This document shows positions 1 to 11,215 of a DNA stretch of 64,000 nucleotides, one piece after another. Every line of letters begins with the position of its first letter. Within the stretch, counting starts at the first letter, position 1. The stretch comes from Amyelois transitella. Its lineage: Eukaryota; Arthropoda; Insecta; Lepidoptera; Pyralidae. The notes under the pieces were generated by a model. It had not been told where the DNA came from, ran no database searches, and was given only the letters and a program-made list of their open reading frames with translations. The position numbers and the translations under genes were made by a program. The stretch covers positions 9,265,501-9,329,500 of the forward strand of contig NC_083510.1 in assembly GCF_032362555.1 (NCBI RefSeq). Direction: 5' to 3'.

Positions 1-1616
1 AATTTAGACCAACATAGTGTGAATGCGTCGATAGCAAATGCTTCAGGGTCCGGGTGCCATGATATGAAACATTCACATTTCGCATTCGTTCTACTTGCGA
101 ACAAATCCATAGTTGGTTTTCTTAATACAGAGACTATTTTATTATAATATATTTCATTCAATTCCCATTCAGTGTTGGCTAATTGTTTTCGCGACTCAAA
201 ATCTGCAATTATGTTGTCTTTTGTATTAATGTATGTTGCAAAAATGTGTATATTTCTTAATTCACACCATTGCCAGATTTGTTTTGAGAGTTTATGTAAA
301 TGAGGATACTGGATACCACCATATCTATTGATGTATGAAACCGCAGTGATGTTATCAATTCTAAGAAGAAGATTACTGTTTGTAACATGTGAAGCAAAAC
401 ACTTTAATGCGAAAAAGGCTGCCAACAATTCCAGGGAATTGATATGAAGTTTTAATTCTTGTTCAGTCCATGTTCCTCCAGTTTGTTTAGCACCACAAGA
501 AGCTCCCCATCCAGTCCTGGATGCATCGCTAAATATTTCTAACTGATAATTATTTTTTCTTATATTGTTGGTTGATTTCATGATTATTCTGGACCACCAT
601 CTCAAATCATCTTTACACCGCTCAGTTAATGAGGTCTTTGATTCGAAATTATCATTGTTTTTAAGAAGAGATAGAAATTTTGTTCTCTCTAATTCTTTAG
701 TATATAATAAACCATACTTGATAGCAGGACATACTGATATTAATTTCCCAATAACTTGAGCTAAGAATCTAATTGTAATACTATTTTTTGAATATAATTC
801 CGTTATTAACTTTAAACAATTTTGTCTCTTTTCTTTGGAGATACTGATAGACATATCTAATGTGTTAAAAATAAAGCCTAAGAATTTACATGTCTGTCTT
901 GGAATAAATTCACATTTTTCTCTGTTAATAATAAAACCTAATTTAGATAGCAGTTCTATGGTACAAGTCATATTGTTAAAACATTTGGTGTAGTTACTGT
1001 CAATGCATAAATAATCATCGAGGTACACTACTGACAGGTAGCCCTTTTGACGTAGATAAGAGGTCACTGGTTTCATGATTTTTGTGAAAGTTAGTGGGGC
1101 TGTGCAAAGACCAAAAGGTAATACATTAAACTGGTAGTATTTTCCCTCAAAATAGAATCTTAAATATTTTTTACTGCTATTATGCATGTTAATCATATAA
1201 TAAGCGTCTTTTAGATCTAAGGATACTAAGTAATCATTTTTGTGTATCAGTTTACAAACTGTTCTGTAGTCTTCTAACTTAAAATGATCACAGTTAACAA
1301 AGGTATTTAATTTTTTAAGATTTAATATAAATCTGTATGATCCATTAGGTTTTTTAATAATAAAAATGGATGAACAAAATTGGTTGTCTACAGGTGAACA
1401 TACCTCTATGGCTTTCACACATAACAACTTGTTTATTTCTGAATATAGTTGTGATTCTTCAGAATCAGAAAAGTTGTTATTCAAGGGAATGGACCTCTGA
1501 TGAGGTATTTCCCTGAATGGGATTTTATATCCCTTAACCCAATCCAATATGGTGGGGTCACTTGTTATTTGTTTCCAATTTTGTAAATAATAACAGATTC
1601 TTCCTACCTTAACATC
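1..1616 (-). CDS. DIRS-like retrotransposon reverse transcriptase / RNase H, partial
   Basis: Read on the minus strand, one frame is free of stop codons from about 1616 down to the window edge (about 538 codons), so the protein continues outside the window. It carries the reverse transcriptase core: a VYLDDYL motif whose two catalytic aspartates are at 1014-1019, preceded by a SLDLKDAYY block and LPFGLCTAPLTF. Next comes an RNase H segment (FSDAS, then LEL, then a conserved aspartate in LRIDN) and a DLFASR block followed by WHPDPEA near 40-100. That order (gag, RT, RNase H, DLFAS block) is characteristic of tyrosine-recombinase DIRS elements rather than LTR elements. The frame overlaps the end of the upstream gag ORF in a different phase, so expression would need frameshifting or reinitiation. 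The methyltransferase and recombinase parts would lie beyond position 1. The uninterrupted frame suggests a young copy. The family assignment is from motif order. Confidence 0.85.
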
Positions 1617-2859
1617 TATTTCCTCCCTCGCCTCATTGTTGTTTGATCTTCTTTCTTCACCGCAGACTGATGTTTGTTGTACCGGTGGTAAGGCTGCCCT
1701 CCTGACCTCTGGGATCTCTGCTGTATTCCTGCTCGAGGAGGGCCCCGCCAGTTTAAAGTTTTATTATTATTTGTCTTGTCTTTATTTTCATTTTGTTTGA
1801 CAAAAGGTTTCTTCTTGTCATCACTTTTTAGGTCCTTTCCTGATTTTTGTACAGCTTTGGCTGTCTTTATTTTTTCTGTTAAATTTTCTCCAAATAGGAA
1901 TTCTCCCGCTTCGGTTTCTAACAAAGAATCTTTGAGATCCTTGTTAATAGTTGACAAGACTAAGGTCCGACGTCCTCTGGAATCCAGGAAAAGAGAATCA
2001 CACAGCAATCGCCCGGCATCATTCATTTTCTTGATTATGGAGATCTTATTCTCTTGAATGTTCTGTAGGGCCATCTGCAAGGCCTGGCCAATGCAGGATA
2101 ATGCCGTCGATATTTGTTTTTGACGGTTTTCAATGACCTGGTCTCTTTTCCGAGCACCTTCGTTCATGGCGGCAGCCACTTCTTTATTTAATTTAGGTGC
2201 TATCATCTTTGGTACGTTCTGGAACTCAATATTGTCCTTGTGAAGTGGCTCCCTTTCCTCTTTATCTAATCCTCTGCTAAGGATTTTTGTCCAACGGTCA
2301 GCCACTTCCTTATGTAGGATTTCTTTTTTAGGTAATGGAGCAGGTGCCACTCCCAACACATTGAGGATCTCCTCATCTAGGTTAGAATCTTCCTGGTCTA
2401 GATTTTCTTCACATGGATTTTCTACAAACTCATCCTCAGGTAGTGGGGTAGGCATGTTTTCTTTGTTATAAGATTGACATTCATCTATCTCCACATCGTC
2501 TGTAATGACGAAAAAACATGTTTATATACTGCATTAAGTCGCGCCATGTACATTCCCACAGAATGTCCTAGGTGCTTTTCGTATGAAAACCACATGTGTT
2601 CCCACAGAACACCCTTAGGTTTTATCATTGTTTTATACTTGACAGCCATGTACATTCCCGCAGAATGCCCTAGGCCCAGTGTAAAAAACAATATATGTTT
2701 ACAGATATCCTGAGATTCTGTGTTGTGGAAGAGAAAAAATTTGGTTATAACCTCACCTTCACAATCCGATTCGGGGAGTCGGATAATTTTTCTTTCTAAT
2801 TTCCGAATTTTCTTTAAAAGATGGTTCCTTTCTTCCTCCGAGGACCTTTTTTGTGACAT
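1616..2859 (-). CDS. DIRS-like retrotransposon gag-like ORF with a probable intron
   Basis: Two minus-strand reading frames fit together if 2500-2756 is removed as an intron. Exon 1 (2757-2859) starts with MSQKRSSEEE and encodes 34 residues plus one base, rich in charged coiled-coil-like residues. Exon 2 (1616-2499) adds 294 residues: an acidic stretch, a central helical region and a basic tail with RGG/RGRK-like arginine and glycine (nucleic-acid binding, as expected for Gag). The donor reads GAAG|GTGAGG, the acceptor ATTACAG|ACGATG, and the junction keeps the frame (D-C-E-D-D-V-E-I). Without splicing, exon 1 reads into the intron and stops at 2485, giving an unrelated 124-residue product. 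Total spliced length is 328 residues. The stop TAG at 1616-1618 overlaps the start of the RT frame. Gag identity is inferred from position and composition, since DIRS gag proteins are poorly conserved. Confidence 0.7.
2500..2756 (-). other. probable spliceosomal intron in the DIRS gag ORF
   Basis: The boundaries follow GT/AG (GTGAGG donor at 2751-2756, TTACAG acceptor at 2500-2505 on the minus strand) and the flanking frames join in phase. The intron holds three copies of a short hairpin motif, annotated separately. Confidence 0.65.
2548..2674 (-). repeat. three hairpin repeats with compensatory stem changes
   Basis: On the element's sense (minus) strand each copy reads CCTA(A)GG, a 6-nt stem arm, a TGTGG or TGCGG loop, then the other arm. 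The copies are at 2650-2674, 2594-2619 and 2548-2572. Stem arms are GCATTC/GAATGT (one G-U pair), GTGTTC/GAACAC and ACATTC/GAATGT. The changes between copies keep the pairing. Confidence 0.6.
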
Positions 2860-3390
2860 TTTTCAACAATACACTGAAAAACTTATAAAAAATGAGGAAA
2901 TATGTGACGCCGTTTTTGACACAAAAAACCGAATGACATAAGGCCATAGATACCGGAAGAGGAAGCACACAGAGGGATGCGTTCAGTTTTTCAATCAAGC
3001 TTTAAAATTGTGTGGCGCTAGTGAGTACAAGACCGATACTACATTAGTAATCTGTTCATCATCGAGGACGAGACAACAACGAACATAATTACTTACGCAA
3101 ACTGGGTAGCCGAAATAAATGAAACTATACTTCTATCGCATCCCTTTCCCGTCTAATATCCGCAATAAGTTGAGTTTGTAAACATTTTGATCGCAAATTT
3201 GCTAACGGCATTATGCGGATTTGCCTTGCAAATATCATATTATGAATAATACATATGACATGCAAATTCTGCTTGATTATTAGTATACGGTTTCATGTAA
3301 ACACAGGATCGACAATCACGATGGAAGAGGCGACCTGATTAGAAGAAAAATCATTAAAAAGCACTATTTTAATTAAAATTCAGTAAGTAA
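2860..3390. other. presumed DIRS 5' region and unannotated flank
   Basis: This lies upstream of the gag start on the element's strand, so the 5' untranslated region and left terminal repeat of the DIRS element should be here. With the other end outside the window, the boundary cannot be placed. No gene was recognised. Confidence 0.35.
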
Positions 3391-3491
3391 TCAGTAAGCC
3401 AAACAGCTGAACGTGGCCTATTAGTATTTTCAAGACTTTTGGCTCTGTCTACCCCGCAAAGGATATAGTCGTGACTATATGAATGTATGTA
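3391..3491 (+). repeat. family A retroposon, 3' fragment
   Basis: Matches the family A 3' end: AGCTGAACGTGGCC, a CTGTCTACCCCGC box and a short TATG tail. Confidence 0.7.
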
Positions 3492-3755
3492 TTAATAAGC
3501 TTAAGCAATACGCCTAAGCAATATTTTGGATTAAAATGTGCCAATATACTTACGCGAAAGAAATTTCAGTTCTCATCTTGGTAACTTATAAACAATTTCT
3601 TTCTAATTCTATTACACCTTTATTCGTCTCCAACGACATCCACTAAAATAGATTCAGTCAAATTCTAGTTTTATAAAAATGTAAATTACATTTTCTTAAT
3701 CATTTTCAAATCTTCTGGTTTTCAAAACTACCTAAATGTGCAGCTCACCTGAAAT

Positions 3756-3917
3756 CTTGATACTTGATAATCCATATCACTTGTGAAGTTGTGAATGCTG
3801 ACGCAGTTGCACGTAGTAAATGCATCGCAGTCACGGATGAGTCCTTTTGTCGCGATACAACTGCTATTGGCGGTTTGCGAGTGAGCAATGCGGTTGTTAC
3901 AACTTGATACTTGATAA
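3756..3917. mobile_element. 132-bp insertion flanked by 15-bp direct repeats
   Basis: CTTGATACTTGATAA occurs perfectly at 3756-3770 and 3903-3917, enclosing 132 bp that are richer in GC than the surroundings. This looks like a target-site duplication from a retroposed or transposed sequence. The inserted sequence was not recognised. A stop-free minus-strand frame crosses it, but no protein family is evident. The flanking 3496-3755 and 3918-4116 hold nothing recognisable. Confidence 0.5.
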
Positions 3918-4116
3918 AAATAATGGTAGGCATTTGATTTGATACGAATGAAAACAAATATATTTTATTATTTTTATCTTTATTTTGGTCAGCATTCTTT
4001 AGACAAATCATTTCATAAAAGCCAGTGCAATTATTTTTTTTAACATTCATATTTGATATTCAATTTACATAATGCTGATCCCAACTTATATTATAAATGA
4101 CTGACTCTCATCAGTT

Positions 4117-4235
4117 TAATTGTTTGTTTGTTACCTGTTCACGGGCGGGCTATCTACTGAATTAATCTTCTTGAAAATCATGTATATAAAATCAAGAGTC
4201 TGAAAAAGGACATGGGGAATTTCATCTCTATAATA
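4117..4235 (+). repeat. dispersed repeat R (GTTTGTTTG... type)
   Basis: Similar in order and wording to 33165-33280: GTTTGTTTGTT, then AATCTTCTT, then AAGAGTCTGAA followed by GGACAT. The element class is unknown. Confidence 0.5.
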
Positions 4236-4266
4236 ACTATGGTTTTCATGGAATTTACGAAAAATG

Positions 4267-4379
4267 AGTGGCGCTTAATTCGTCGCCTTTTGACGGTGGC
4301 TTTTAATTCGTTGCTTTTTTGTGGCTGGTGCTAATGCCGTCACTTTTTTGTAGATGGCGTTAAATTCGTAGCTTTTTGT
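4267..4379. repeat. minisatellite, four units of about 28 bp
   Basis: Imperfect units of the form GGTGGCGTTTAATTCGT followed by CGCTTTTTTGT repeat four times in tandem. No reading frame is involved. Confidence 0.6.
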
Positions 4380-7300
4380 ATCCTATACATTTTTAAATCC
4401 TATTGTAAATAATGTAGGTACTTTCGTTGCCGCTTTAACAATAAATACTAATTTAATAAAATATGAATGGGGTTCTCCATATAATAAACGCTTTTATTTT
4501 CGTACTTTTTTGTTTAATATTAATAACGGTAACTGGTAAACGTTTACGAGTATAATATTCACAGAATATTAATTGTATATTATATTGAAAAATAATGTTA
4601 AAACAATAAATTAAGCTCCCATTCAACAGACATAATTTTAATCAATTTTGGGTTCATTTTAATAAACAGGTAGAAACGTGAATATAAAAATAAATATTTA
4701 AGTAACAAAGGTTATGATATCACGGAACCTGAATCCAACTCGGACTTGGCCGGTGTTTTAAATTTAATGGTACATATATACATTTGTTTAAATTCCCTTT
4801 TTATGATGTAATTATATGTTCATGGTCAAAAATGTTTGGTCGCTCTAACACCGTGTTCCATTGTGGGTCGCTACAGCGACCCCCTTTCGATACAACGTTT
4901 ATATTAAAACTCGATGCGTCCAGGAAATTGCTATCATACTTGATCTCAAACTGTCACTATTTCTATTGCCATTTTATTGACCAGAGGAGCGGAGAGCGGA
5001 CCAAGTGTGATTTGGTTAAGGGGAAAAGACAGCTATTTAAAAAAAATTAACGCACAGTGAGTCCTGAATATATTGGGCTAAGAGTATCAGAGACCAAAAA
5101 ACAAATTTATTACCTAAATGGTGGTAAGAAAGTACGTACTGTGTGCCAGCTGATTATCTCTTTGCACAGATTATAAAATTTGGCAAGGGACTCTTATTTT
5201 TGGGTAAGGGCTAGTATGAGCAACCTGTCAACATCTGAACGAAGACTTCTTTTAGCTATGTTTACCCTGTAAGTAACAAATGTGTATACGTTCACACATA
5301 TTGACATACGTATACAGAAAAAAAATCTTTATAAACTACTATTTTTTTTTTTAAATTGACGCCGGCTACCCAATTGCGAAACAAATAAAAAAAATATTTT
5401 TATGAAAAAGTAACTATTATATTATTGTTTATAAATCGATCGACTTCAAAACTTAAGCCTCAAAAATAATTTCTAGGCGTGAAATTCAGAATACGCAAAG
5501 ATGTGAGGAAAAACGCTGTACTTCACCACTATGATATAACCCTAATAGGTTTGTCACTTCAACTATCTCGCTTATCGAGGGAAGAGCAACTTAAACTTAA
5601 TGGTTTACGGTCACTTTTTCCACGATGTATTTCCTTTTAAATGAAATGAACGCTATAGAATAGCGTTTAACATTTACTTTTACTGAAAGGGGTTAAACCC
5701 TTCCGTGGAGTATTAGAAGTAGGGTGAAAACTGGGTAAGCTTTTGACTTGTATTTACTCGCTAAGGTGGGACGAATCTAGGACAATTATTTCGAAGAGAC
5801 ACTATACACTTCCACAAATTACATTTAGCAAAACATGATTATTTTTTATTTTATATAAATTCAATTTAAAGGCACCAATTTAAAGAACCTACTAAGTTAT
5901 TTATATTATAAGTACACTTAAAGGCAATAAGTTAGTAGTTTTTGATAATTTCTACACTTGCACTTTGGAAGCGATAGTACATTAATTATACTTAAGTAAT
6001 GTTGACGTCATTAAATCTTATCCTATTTTTAAAGTAAATTTATTTTTATTTCTAATTGATAAGGGATGAATCATTGTTTTTATATTCATATAAGTATCGA
6101 TGGTCAAGTAAACTAACCATTTATAAATCGTAAGTAGCGCATAATATCCACAATCCGTTCACGGGAACTTATAATAAAACAGTGAGGAAATTTAGAGGAT
6201 TCCAGTGGATTTGCAAGCATTTTATATAAATCAGTCGTTATTGGCATCGAGAGGGCCGTATCATTTCGCAGGATATCTATTCAGAAGCTATGCCAAGTGA
6301 ACGTGGTTAGAATCCCAACCATTACCACGCAAAGATAGGTTTGCACTTTTAAAACTGAAAAATATAACTTAAAACCCCTTACCCTCTAAGATTTAAGAAC
6401 CGAAATTACGTGAATGTCTGTTTGAAAGGATGTATGTAAAGAGCGGCATATAGAACAATGTTTCCAACACTATCTGTCAAACGATGAAATAAAGTGAGAA
6501 TAAGTCGAGATATTTCTTGGTTTTCTGTTAGAAAGCACGGACCCCTTTAATACGTTACGTGTTCTAGATATATCGGTAATATAAAGTGGTATTGTGATGC
6601 ATGCACATACATACACGTAATCAGATCTCCATAACAGGCTCGAAAAACCACGTTCATGGCTAGATACTCTCCTACTCATAAGACGTAAAAAATTGACGCA
6701 AAAAAAATTTTTTTTGAGATGGCTTTGTGCTGTCGTAACGTTTTATTTAGCCACGTTTAAGGCCTAACGCATTCAAATTAAAACACCAATATATACTTTT
6801 AATCTTTCATTAACTAAGAAATGATGATTTAAAAACAGAATATAAAAGAGTCAATATGGACTATTGGGGTGTTTGAATTCTTACTGTTCAGCGGCTTGTT
6901 TTTGTGCCAACTACAAGCAACGGAATTGCAAGCTATTCCAATTCCTGTATGATGCCTTGTAGATGTTTTGCAACTCTACAAATATGGCTATCGAAATTTT
7001 TCATCTATCTTATCTCAATGGAGTACGTTCGAAAATTGACTTTTACAAACTTAGTGAACTGCATGTTTATTTGTGTTAAATTTGTGGATGTATTATAAGC
7101 CATAAATACAATAGTGTAAGGAAGCTGAAACCGTAATGGCAAATGGAGCAAACCAACACATATTTGCAAGTTTATTACGCGAATATGATTTTAGGTGTTC
7201 ATATAACAGCCATTTCATTTCTGTTATGACGTCTGCGGCGGTGGAGTTAAGAGACTTTATTTATTACTATTTGCATTATGTATTATTTATAATTCATTGT

Positions 7301-7630
7301 ATGATTCTATATTGCACAAAAACAATTATACAAATAAGTACTCGTATAATTATATGACATTGTATCTAAGAAGTAAAAAAAATGACAGAGAGATATTTCA
7401 ATGCAGGGTCAACAGCACATATCTCTAATTAAAATCAAATATTTTTGAGTAAAAAAGGTGAATAAAAAACCACGACACCGGTAATCTTTCTAAAAAGACA
7501 TCAAAGACAGCTGTAAATCTTTTGGTAATTAAGCTTTTGACATGTGCACCGTGCTCTGTGCAAAAACTGCTTGTAAAAAGTTGTGATAACAAGAGGGGAC
7601 GAATATTGAGAATAGAAGAATGATAATAGA
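4380..7630. other. AT-rich region without recognised genes
   Basis: Only short chance frames (under 90 codons) are present, none with a recognisable protein signature. I see no RNA gene or structured repeat that I can support. Confidence 0.6.
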
Positions 7631-7632
7631 AT

Positions 7633-7750
7633 GACACACTTATCCCTTTCGGGGCAGGCAGAGCAGAAACTAAAAGGCCACGTTCAGCTGTATAACTTAA
7701 TCATCAAATTAACTTTTAAATAGTGACAGCTCGCTAGCCCATCGTATTTA
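7633..7750 (-). repeat. family A retroposon, degenerate
   Basis: Reverse-complement remnants of the 3' half: a TATCCCTTTCGGGGCAGGCAG box, GGCCACGTTCAGCTGTAT and TAGTGACAG...GCTAGCCCATCG. Confidence 0.6.
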
Positions 7751-8920
7751 ATAAGAATCGCTCGAATTAAAGTCTTGATCTTGAGAGAGTACAAAGATAA
7801 GAGAGGTGTTAAATTAAAAAGACAATTATAAAAAAATAAATATCATTGTTTTATTTATTATTGTTATTTAATATTACTTAAGAGAAATTAAAAAAAAAAC
7901 GTTATTTTAATTGCAACTCTTTTTATGTATTAAAGTTGCGTGTTAAAACAAATGCACAATGTACCTACATACGTACATTATAGAACGTCGAAATCTACAT
8001 AGGTATAGACACAAAAATGTGTAGGTATCCGAAGTCTTCGGTATTTTTCTGTTCATTCTTTATTTTAAGACGAGGGTTGTTCTCACCACACATGTTGGAT
8101 GGGGGCAAATGTGTTACAGTTTTTGGTGTCTTAAAATGTTTTTAGTACCAACATACTTAAAAGATTACAGCAGCGGCGTGTGGTTTCCTTTTTATATATA
8201 TTTTTTTTGTCCGATGTAAAATTTCATTCACAAAGTTATACTTTTGGTAAGTTCTTTGTAAGTTGTTGACAAAAATGAGTCTTTTTAGTCTAACAGTTTT
8301 GGATTCAGTTCATTAAATAAAAATGTGTAATATTTAAAAAGTCGTTACCTAACGAGCGTGATATTTTAACAGTTAGGTTTAGATTTTTCTACTCGATCGT
8401 CAATTTTAAAGCTGCGAAAACAATTTCAGAAATGATTTAATATGTACGTCTGAAAAAAGTACAAAATCGGATATCTCATCTCTTCAGCTTTTCAATAGTC
8501 TTTGGAAACTAGAAATACTACTTACAAAATATGAGTATCGTCGTAAAGTACACGAATTCGTAGAGTGCCGAAACAGAAACTTGAGCGAGTCCAAGAAAAC
8601 TTTTACATCGGTAGATGGCCTACATCTTGTCTTTAAATTTCTTGAATTGTGAAATGCGAAATACCAACTTCTTACTACCTGAAGACAAAATATGGTTACA
8701 ATTTTAACCGATCAAGGAATAAAGACCAATAATGCATTATCAATTAGAGCATTCCGAATCACTTTAGGTAGAAGGTTCGTTGCTACTCACAATATTCAGT
8801 TTTTGTTTTACCGCAATACAGAAATAAGTTAAGGTATCTACATACATATTACAACATGCATTTTTTTTAAGGTTTACATATTTCAAATGTAAAAAAATTC
8901 AAAAATAGTGAATTAAAATA
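7751..8920. other. no gene recognised
   Basis: AT-rich, with short chance frames only. Confidence 0.5.
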
Positions 8921-9178
8921 CACACATAAAATCACTTCTATATCCTCCGCGGGGTAGACAGAGCTAACAGTCTTGAAAAAACTGCATGATATGCTACGTT
9001 CAGCTGTTTGGCTCAGTGATAAAATTGAGACTCAAATAGTGACTGGTTGCTACGCCATCGCCTAAAAGAAGAAATAGTTTATAAGCCTATCCTTTATTCG
9101 CCTTTTACGACATCGACATTGTAAAGAGATGGAGTGGTCTTATTCTTGTTGCTACTGGTGCTGGGAGACATACGGCAC
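8921..9178 (-). repeat. family A retroposon, nearly full length, diverged
   Basis: Contains all family A blocks in reverse complement, from the GCGGGGTAGACAGAGC box to GGTGCTGGGAGACATACGGCAC at the 5' end of the element. Confidence 0.75.
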
Positions 9179-10365
9179 AAGAAGAATTGTTAAAAATTTC
9201 CTTCCCAAAAGGGAAATCCCAAGAGAAAGCAAACCAAATTCAAATTTGATACATAAACATATCAGAAAATTCCATAAATTTGAAACGTTGAACCTCGGAC
9301 TACCCTATTAAAAGCACTATCACAGATAGAGTTGCCTTAATGAGAGAGCGCTGTTTAATGCGGTGCCATCCGCCACAGCCTTCAAAGCGCTTTATTGGAT
9401 TTTTCCAGCGGAAACCACCTTTGTGTCAAAGGTTGGTTATGATTTAAATACGGTGCGATTATACTGGCTTTATTGAAAAAGGTTTTGCGGATTCTTTGCC
9501 CTAGTGCTTGGGATTAATGAGTCTTTGGCACTTATGTTTTAGTATTGATTCCAATTGTTGAGAATTGTTTGTGAAATCAGGCAACTGGAGGGTTGCTTTT
9601 TGTTGTCAATACTTCAAGGAATCTAAATTCTTTCAAAAGATATTATCCTTTTCAAGATCGTGCTAACAGTCACAGCCGGATCCTGAACTACTCTCCAGAG
9701 GTCATTAAAAACAGTTTCTTATCAGCCAGTGTGATGACAAAATTTTTAATCATCAATAACAAGCTTCTTCTGTTTGATCAGGGTTGATGTACATATATCC
9801 AGAGACCATACCAGTGAGTCCTTCACGCACATGTGAAATCTATAATCTTCTGTTGGTCTAAATCATTTAACTTCACTGAGAGACGGAAAATATGATATAC
9901 AAAAATAAAAATACTTAATTTATTTTAATTTCAATATCTGAAACATAACGCTGGTAAATTATGACATTTGCAGAGGAAAATTTAGTTAGACACGTTTTCT
10001 TATCTTTTCGGAGTTCTGAACGCGGTCAGAATTAATTAGAAACTAAATAAAGAAGCTCAATAGTCACCTCTGGGGAATTTCGAGAAAATAATTTAATTTA
10101 TTTGAACTTTAGTCTCAAGTGTTTTATAAAATTAATTAATTTACGGCATTTAGGCAGAACTTTAATTAAGCAGTTAGTCGTACCATTTCTATTCTCAAAT
10201 ACAAATAAGTAGTTAATCATAATTTTATATATTTAAATTAACTTAAAACAATAAGGTTTGTTAAATCTTTTTAGTAAATATCACAGATCAAGCATTAGTT
10301 ACTATCTGATGGTAAAAATCCAAATTTAGATCCATTGTTTTGCTTATATATTTTGCTAAGTTACA
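9179..10365. other. no gene recognised
   Basis: AT-rich, with short chance frames only. Confidence 0.5.
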
Positions 10366-10369
10366 TACG

Positions 10370-10514
10370 GCAAACGACCAAGAAGCCCTATGAGGCAGTC
10401 CCACGAGGTGGTAGGACCAAGTCCGATCGTCCTTGGACATCAACCTTCATAAGGTCTTCCATGCTACAAACGACAAACAAATGGAGGGAAATCATCAGAG
10501 AGTCATGACCCTCA
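10370..10514 (+). pseudogene. non-LTR retrotransposon ORF 3' end, degenerate
   Basis: A frame ending NKWREIIRESHDP resembles the C-terminus of LINE reverse transcriptase ORFs. Upstream, in other frames, are remnants of an arginine/glycine-rich segment. The sequence is interrupted at 10514 by a family A insertion; the original sequence resumes at 10611. Confidence 0.5.
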
Positions 10515-10610
10515 TACATACATATGATCACTTCTATATCCCTTGCGGGGTAGACAGAGCCAACAGTCTTGAAAAGGCTGAATGGCCACGTTCAGCTATT
10601 TGGCTTAATG
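10515..10610 (-). mobile_element. 5'-truncated family A insertion with target-site duplication
   Basis: The 3' part of family A (TACATA tail at the left, then the GGGGTAGACAGAGCC box) is flanked by ATGACCCTCA at 10505-10514 and 10611-10620. It inserted into the LINE remnant. 5' truncation plus a duplication of about 10 bp is typical of target-primed reverse transcription. Confidence 0.75.
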
Positions 10611-10624
10611 ATGACCCTCAATAA

Positions 10625-11020
10625 TGAGGAATATGACAATAATAGGAGGATAGATATATATTTATCAAGAAAAGCTCGCATATTCAGTGACTAAGTACCT
10701 ATAACAGTATGAAAAATGTTTATACTAACTCACAACGCCTTCTTTTTATAAAAGCAATAAAATGGACACGTGTAATGTAAATATGTTTTCTATATAAATA
10801 AAAAAGAATGGTATCTAAAAGAAATCAATCCAAATATTGTTTTGTAGAAAATTGGCAGAGTTCTGAATATTTTGCAATATTGCTAAAACGTTAGCCATTC
10901 AGACCTAAAAAATGGCGTTCCATCCGTTTCGCGTTCGTATGTTATAAAAATATTCTTCAAAATGTCATGTTCCTGGAAACGGCATATGGAAAATGTTTTA
11001 GCCACTAGCTCTCTTCCCAT
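10625..11020. other. no gene recognised
   Basis: AT-rich, with no recognised signal. Confidence 0.5.
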
Positions 11021-11024
11021 CTTT

Positions 11025-11215
11025 ACGTTCAGGTCGCCCTTCACAGCAATGCTTCGGGGCCGTTCGCCTTCCGACTTTTCCCTCTTCACTTGTCCGTTTT
11101 TCGACGTCGCCAGATTTAAGCCCTTTGGCTCGCATACATATCATCTTTGGCGACGTCTATACAGGATTTCTACAGCCTGCCCCTTCTACTTAGGCCCAAC
11201 GAAGTCTAGCACACT
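11025..11215 (-). pseudogene. LINE ORF C-terminal remnant
   Basis: Homologous to 23640-23800: both carry CTCGCATA...CATCTTT(T/G)GCGACGTC. The reverse complement codes for a DVAKDDM-like segment typical of LINE ORF C-termini. Frames are broken. Confidence 0.5.

Noticed and set aside
1776..2057. Plus-strand ORF of 93 codons
   Set aside because: Shadow of the gag-like ORF on the minus strand.
2553..2608. Su(H)/CSL binding sites (TGTGGGAA) in two hairpin copies
   Set aside because: The 8-bp match falls in the loop and stem of the repeated hairpin and is lost in the third copy; chance is sufficient.
1..2859. Endogenous virus or LTR retrovirus
   Set aside because: No protease, integrase or envelope is seen, and the RT/RNase H plus DLFAS block order fits DIRS elements.
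3800..3860. Hammerhead ribozyme-like GGATGAGTCC inside the 132-bp insert
   Set aside because: The core deviates (CGGATGA instead of CTGATGA, GCGATAC instead of GAAAC) and no stem I can be drawn, so the fold is not supported.
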